From contig JAITEK010000119.1 in assembly GCA_031282085.1 (NCBI GenBank), positions 1 through 17,474 of the forward strand: DNA of 17,474 nucleotides, in the 5' to 3' direction. This document shows positions 14,164 through 17,474 of the stretch, piece by piece. The DNA is from Coriobacteriales bacterium (GTDB lineage: Bacteria > Actinomycetota > Coriobacteriia > Coriobacteriales > UBA8131). The first letter of the stretch is position 1, and each line of letters opens with the position of its first letter. The position numbers were made by a program, and so were the translations under genes. Below the pieces are notes generated by a model, which searched no databases, had not been told where the DNA came from, and worked only from the letters and a program-made list of their open reading frames with translations.

Positions 14164-16518
14164 TTACTCGGTTATCAGCCTATAAGGATCAATGCGACGG
14201 ATGCTCAGGGCCACGAGTAGCGAGATTCCATAGGCTATGAGCACCAACACCACGCACATGATAAGCGTCAGATCAAGCGGGGCCGGCATTGAGGCGGTCA
14301 TGATCCCCATCGACCTCACCAACGCGACAAAGATGCCGTTAAAACCAAAGGCGCCCAGCGCCGCGCCGAGCAGCACACCCAGTGTGACGGCGGGGAGGTA
14401 ACACAGCGAGACCTGGTTCATGAGTTGCAGGGTGGTAAAGCCCAATGCCTTCTGGACGCCGAAGGCGCGGCGGCGGCGCAGTATGGCCGTGCGCAACACA
14501 AGGTAGAGCGCCAACGCGACAACGAGTATCGTGACCGTGAAGATGGCAACCGCCACCGCGGCGAAGATGGTGCCATAGACGCTCAGTTGCGCGCGCGCGA
14601 TTTCCTGGATATTCGCGGTTAGTTCAATCTCCGAGGGGTTATCGGCTTTGACGCGGCTGATGAAATCCGCAGTTGTTGCAGGATCGTCGAGGTAGACGTT
14701 TAACTGCCGGAATTCGAAGTCTGGTTGCACACGCCGCGCTCCTTCTTCGGTCATCGCGCAGAGGGCGCCGCTGTTGTTGGCGCTCTGGATGAAGCCACAA
14801 ATCAGGTATTCGCCGCGCACTCCACCCTGAACCACCTCCACCGTATCGCCCATGCTGCGTTCCAGCTGTGCGGCGAGCAGGCCGCTGAGAGCGATCTCGT
14901 TGTCGTGCAGAGGATAACGTCCCTCATAAAGGAGGCTTTTGCTCTCAAGAAGCGCGAAGTCCTCCACCACAATGTTGCCGACGATATAATCGTCTACCAA
15001 CATCGTGACGTCCTGATAGTAATAGGCCTTGCGCACGGCGTTATCAGAGCTGAACTCATCGTGCAGGCGGCGGGCGTTTACGGCGTCGGTGGTCACGAAC
15101 GAGGCGTCGGGTATCTCGCCGCCGATGATGTTCGTGAAGGTCTGCGAATTGAGGCCCAGATTGTAGTAGATCGAAAGGCCGACGGCCGAGGCAAAGCTCA
15201 CGGTGGTCACGATGAGGACGATCATGGCCATCTGCCCCTTGCTGCGCAGGGCCGTCTTGAGGGCAAGCAGCAGCGGCAGGGGGCCAGCGCTGCGCTCAAG
15301 CGGAAAGTAGTTACGCTTAAAGCTGTGGGTGGAAAGCCCCCCGCGCAACGCTTCAAGCGGTTGGAGCCTGCGGATGCGGCTCGACGAGGCGAGGGTCACG
15401 GCCAACGTTACCACAAGGAGAGCAAGCAGACTCACTGTGCTGATGGCAGGGTCAAAACCCTGTTCCCATACTAAGGCGCTCTGTTGTTCCAGCACCGTGG
15501 AGACCGAGGGGAGCAGCGCGTAGGAGGTGGTAATTCCCACCAGTGTCCCCACGCCACATATGAGCCCGAATTGCACGACATACGAGCCGATAATCTGTGC
15601 GCTCGTGTACCCGGTCGCTTTGAGCGCGCCGATGTTGGCCATACCTTCCTCGATGCTGTTGTAGATGCGGAAGCGTACGATGATGAGGCTGACAAGAACG
15701 ATGAGGGTCGAGAACACCACAAGGATGACCGAGGTCACACTCGACATAGAGGTACGCATGGTTTTTGCGTCGGTGATATTCACGCTGAGAACCAGCAATG
15801 ACTCCACCTGGGGAATCGACTGCCGGTAGAAGAACTCCTGCGTGAAATCCTGGTAGAGTCGTTCGCTGGCGTCAGGGTCTGCAAGCTGCGTGGTGAGAAA
15901 GACGCTTTGTGCCTCGGGCGCTATCTCCGCCAACTCGTCGAAGCCCTTGCCGGGAAGGAATATCCGATAGGTCTGGTTGAGAGGGGAACCGAAGAGGATG
16001 TCCTCGGAAAATCCGCTGATTACGTAGTGGAAGTCGCGTTCTCCGTAGGAGAAGTTGAAGCTGTCGCCCAGCTTATAACCACCGCCGACCTTGAACAGGT
16101 AGGGGAGGCAGATCTCGTTGACGGTGCGTGGCTCAGTCCCCTCCATGAGCGTCAGATCGTTCATCGACCGGGGGTTGTCGACGTCAAGGAAAACCAGCGA
16201 CATTATGATCTTTCCCTCGTTGTAGGTGATATTAGCCCGGATCGGATACGCGGTTTCCTTCTGCACCTCAGTTGTGCCGGGATAGTCTTTAAGCCAGGTA
16301 AGCTGTCTGTCGCTATAGATCGCCTCGGGCTCAACGATTGCGTAGTGCGGCGCATTGAGTTCCTCGGCGCGTCTGTCAAAGCTGCTGCCGAAGTTGAGCA
16401 GCAAAAGAAGCCCCACGTTGAGCAAGGCCGCCGCGATGAGTATGAATATGAACAGACTTACGGCCTGCCCCTTGTTCTTGCGGATGTTGGCCAAGACGAG
16501 CATCATCAGCTTCCCCAT
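14164..16518 (-). CDS. FtsX/MacB-type ABC transporter permease with duplicated FtsX domains
   Basis: A 784-residue permease. TM1 (about 19-43, after MGKLMMLVLANIRKNKGQ) is followed by a large extracytoplasmic domain to about 255. The first FtsX core (about 258-391) holds three helices, the IGALKATGYTSAQIIGSYVVQ coupling segment and a closing LQPLEALRGG. A second half has TM5, another extracytoplasmic domain (about 440-640) and a C-terminal FtsX core with FGVQKALGFTTLQLMNQ. Such 4+4 helix permeases work as mechanotransmission transporters, moving or sensing envelope substrates rather than importing solutes. A GTG at 16527 is in frame, but ATG 16518 is preferred: AGGAGGT ends 7 bases before it, and the GTG would lie within that site. 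The ATPase stop codon overlaps the Shine-Dalgarno region, so the genes are co-translated. Confidence 0.93.
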   Translation of the reverse strand: MGKLMMLVLANIRKNKGQAVSLFIFILIAAALLNVGLLLLLNFGSSFDRRAEELNAPHYAIVEPEAIYSDRQLTWLKDYPGTTEVQKETAYPIRANITYNEGKIIMSLVFLDVDNPRSMNDLTLMEGTEPRTVNEICLPYLFKVGGGYKLGDSFNFSYGERDFHYVISGFSEDILFGSPLNQTYRIFLPGKGFDELAEIAPEAQSVFLTTQLADPDASERLYQDFTQEFFYRQSIPQVESLLVLSVNITDAKTMRTSMSSVTSVILVVFSTLIVLVSLIIVRFRIYNSIEEGMANIGALKATGYTSAQIIGSYVVQFGLICGVGTLVGITTSYALLPSVSTVLEQQSALVWEQGFDPAISTVSLLALLVVTLAVTLASSSRIRRLQPLEALRGGLSTHSFKRNYFPLERSAGPLPLLLALKTALRSKGQMAMIVLIVTTVSFASAVGLSIYYNLGLNSQTFTNIIGGEIPDASFVTTDAVNARRLHDEFSSDNAVRKAYYYQDVTMLVDDYIVGNIVVEDFALLESKSLLYEGRYPLHDNEIALSGLLAAQLERSMGDTVEVVQGGVRGEYLICGFIQSANNSGALCAMTEEGARRVQPDFEFRQLNVYLDDPATTADFISRVKADNPSEIELTANIQEIARAQLSVYGTIFAAVAVAIFTVTILVVALALYLVLRTAILRRRRAFGVQKALGFTTLQLMNQVSLCYLPAVTLGVLLGAALGAFGFNGIFVALVRSMGIMTASMPAPLDLTLIMCVVLVLIAYGISLLVALSIRRIDPYRLITE

Positions 16519-16530
16519 AGCTGTCACCTC

Positions 16531-17352
16531 CTACCAACCTCTATCAGCAAGAAATCCACGCAACCGCTCCGTACGCCTCACTACCGTGTCATTCTCTATG
16601 TCATCCCCAGCCTTCGCCCTTATACCTTCCTCCTCGTACCACCCCAAATCAAGTTCCCCCTGCAAGCTCCCGTCCTGCAGATATAGCACCCGGTTGCCGC
16701 GACAGGCCGAACGGATGTCATGCGTTACGAGCACCACGCTCTGCCCATCGCGGCTTATCTGTGTAAGGAGGTCGAGTACCGCCGTGCCGGACGTCGAGTT
16801 AAGGGCGCCGGTGGGCTCATCGGCAAACAAAACGGCAGGCTTGTTGATGAGCGCCCGCACCACCGCGCCGCGCTGTGCCTCGCCGCCACTGAGTTGCGCG
16901 GGGAACTTGCGCCAGTCCTGCTCGCTGAGACCCACCTGCCCAAACAGCTCGCGTGCCCGCTGCGCCAGCGCCTTGCGGTCGCGCGAGACGAGCAAGCCGC
17001 TGGCCAGCACGTTGTCCATCAAACTCATATTGTCCATCAGGTATATCTGCTGGAAGATAAAGCCGCAGTTCTTACGCCGGAACACCGCGAGTCTATCGTT
17101 GCTCAAAGCGGTGATGTCCCGCCCGTCAAAGGCGACCTTGCCCAGCGTGGGTTTGTCCATGCCACTGAGCGCATACAACAGCGTCGATTTGCCAGCGCCG
17201 GACGCCCCCATGATGACCGTGAAGTCCCCTCGATTGATGCTCAGGTCGAGGTTCTTCAGCACATGCTGCTGAACCCCACCCGTTGAGAAAGTCTTGCAGA
17301 GCTTGTTGGTCTGGATAATCGTTTGCTCAGAGGCTGTGACCGCCTGTTCCAT
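16531..17352 (-). CDS. ABC transporter ATPase, LolD/MacB family
   Basis: A 273-residue ATPase for the FtsX-type permease downstream. The motifs are complete: Walker A GASGAGKS (49-56, K55), Q-loop FQQ (100-102), signature LSGGE (154-158), Walker B LFADEPTGAL (175-184, E179 catalytic) and H-loop H211 in VTHD. The spacing and the PTGALNS sequence are typical of the LolD/MacB/YknY group. A C-terminal extension of about 45 residues (from LDLGWYEEEG on) is charged and continues past the usual end of the domain. ATG 17352 has AGGGAG 6 bases upstream. Tandem CCTTAA boxes lie 65-103 bp upstream of the start codon. The substrate is unknown; the adjacent LytTR system suggests antimicrobial peptide defence, peptide export or envelope maintenance. 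Confidence 0.95.
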   Translation of the reverse strand: MEQAVTASEQTIIQTNKLCKTFSTGGVQQHVLKNLDLSINRGDFTVIMGASGAGKSTLLYALSGMDKPTLGKVAFDGRDITALSNDRLAVFRRKNCGFIFQQIYLMDNMSLMDNVLASGLLVSRDRKALAQRARELFGQVGLSEQDWRKFPAQLSGGEAQRGAVVRALINKPAVLFADEPTGALNSTSGTAVLDLLTQISRDGQSVVLVTHDIRSACRGNRVLYLQDGSLQGELDLGWYEEEGIRAKAGDDIENDTVVRRTERLRGFLADRGW

Positions 17353-17416
17353 ACTGCACTCCCTATCGTATCCTGCCGTATTCTTTCATACGCATGACAC
17401 CATGGTACGCAGAAGC

Positions 17417-17455
17417 CCTTAACCGGTCTTTATCCGAACCTTAAATCTTCCTTAA
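17417..17455 (-). promoter_or_regulatory. Helically phased CCTTAA (TTAAGG) boxes upstream of the ABC operon
   Basis: CCTTAA (TTAAGG on the coding strand) occurs at 17417-17422, 17439-17444 and 17450-17455, at intervals of 22 and 11 bp. The slot at 17428-17433 holds CTTTAT (4 of 6 matching), completing four 11-bp units. The TTAAG core and 22-bp spacing recall LytTR (AgrA-type) sites, whose consensus includes GTTNAG; an 11-bp period also suits OmpR/PhoB-type regulators. The nearest box, with TGTCAT 17 bp downstream on the minus strand, could overlap a -35 region. The rest of 17353-17474 shows nothing clear, and the upstream neighbour is outside the window. Confidence 0.55.
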
Positions 17456-17474
17456 TTCGCCGCGCGCTACGCTG

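Noticed and set aside
16519..16527. GTG 16527 as the permease start
   Set aside because: It lies inside the AGGAGGTG ribosome-binding sequence, which is ideally placed for ATG 16518.

Overview
The window is GC-rich, densely packed and free of RNA genes. Every complete gene has an actinobacterial look: GTG/TTG or leaderless starts, 1-4 nt overlaps and a fused MurJ. A Coriobacteriia-type actinomycete is my best guess. It rests on protein style and gene company, not on a marker gene, so it is only moderately secure.

Layout. (1) Positions 1-2456, plus strand: the 3' end of lysA (diaminopimelate decarboxylase), hom (homoserine dehydrogenase with a C-terminal ACT domain) and a six-helix Pr6Pr-like membrane protein. 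(2) Positions 2463-7423, minus strand: a 1382-residue protein joining a secreted/multi-TM module to a complete MurJ lipid II flippase, followed by an overlapping family 2 glycosyltransferase gene. (3) Positions 7562-11449, plus strand and divergent from murJ: an MraY/WecA-like sugar-phosphate transferase, pyrG (CTP synthase) and an M20-family PepT-like metallopeptidase, tightly spaced as one operon. (4) Positions 11564-14133, plus strand: a LytTR response regulator and a GHKL sensor kinase sharing an ATGA junction. (5) Positions 14164-17352, minus strand and convergent with the kinase: an FtsX-type permease and its ATPase. No gene-free stretch exceeds 300 bases; the longest are 138 bp (7424-7561), 122 bp (17353-17474) and 114 bp (11450-11563), and each holds candidate regulatory sites.

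How the genes may work together. The glycosyltransferase, MurJ fusion and MraY-like enzyme form an envelope cluster around one divergent promoter region. That region carries two tandem direct repeats of a 10-mer whose GTCACA core resembles MtrA boxes. The MurJ fusion seems to be transcribed from a promoter placed so close that its mRNA would be leaderless. The LytTR system lies beside an ABC transporter whose upstream region carries CCTTAA boxes on an 11/22-bp register, a plausible target for that regulator.

The most unusual theme is repetitive palindromic DNA inside genes. A 108-bp REPIN-like element (perfect 36-bp inverted repeats) sits in frame in the glycosyltransferase. A degraded relative sits in frame in the peptidase. 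A different REP-like hairpin followed by 21-bp repeats forms the tail of the MraY-like protein. The MurJ fusion linker is separately built from sixteen 12-bp units encoding acidic tetrapeptides.
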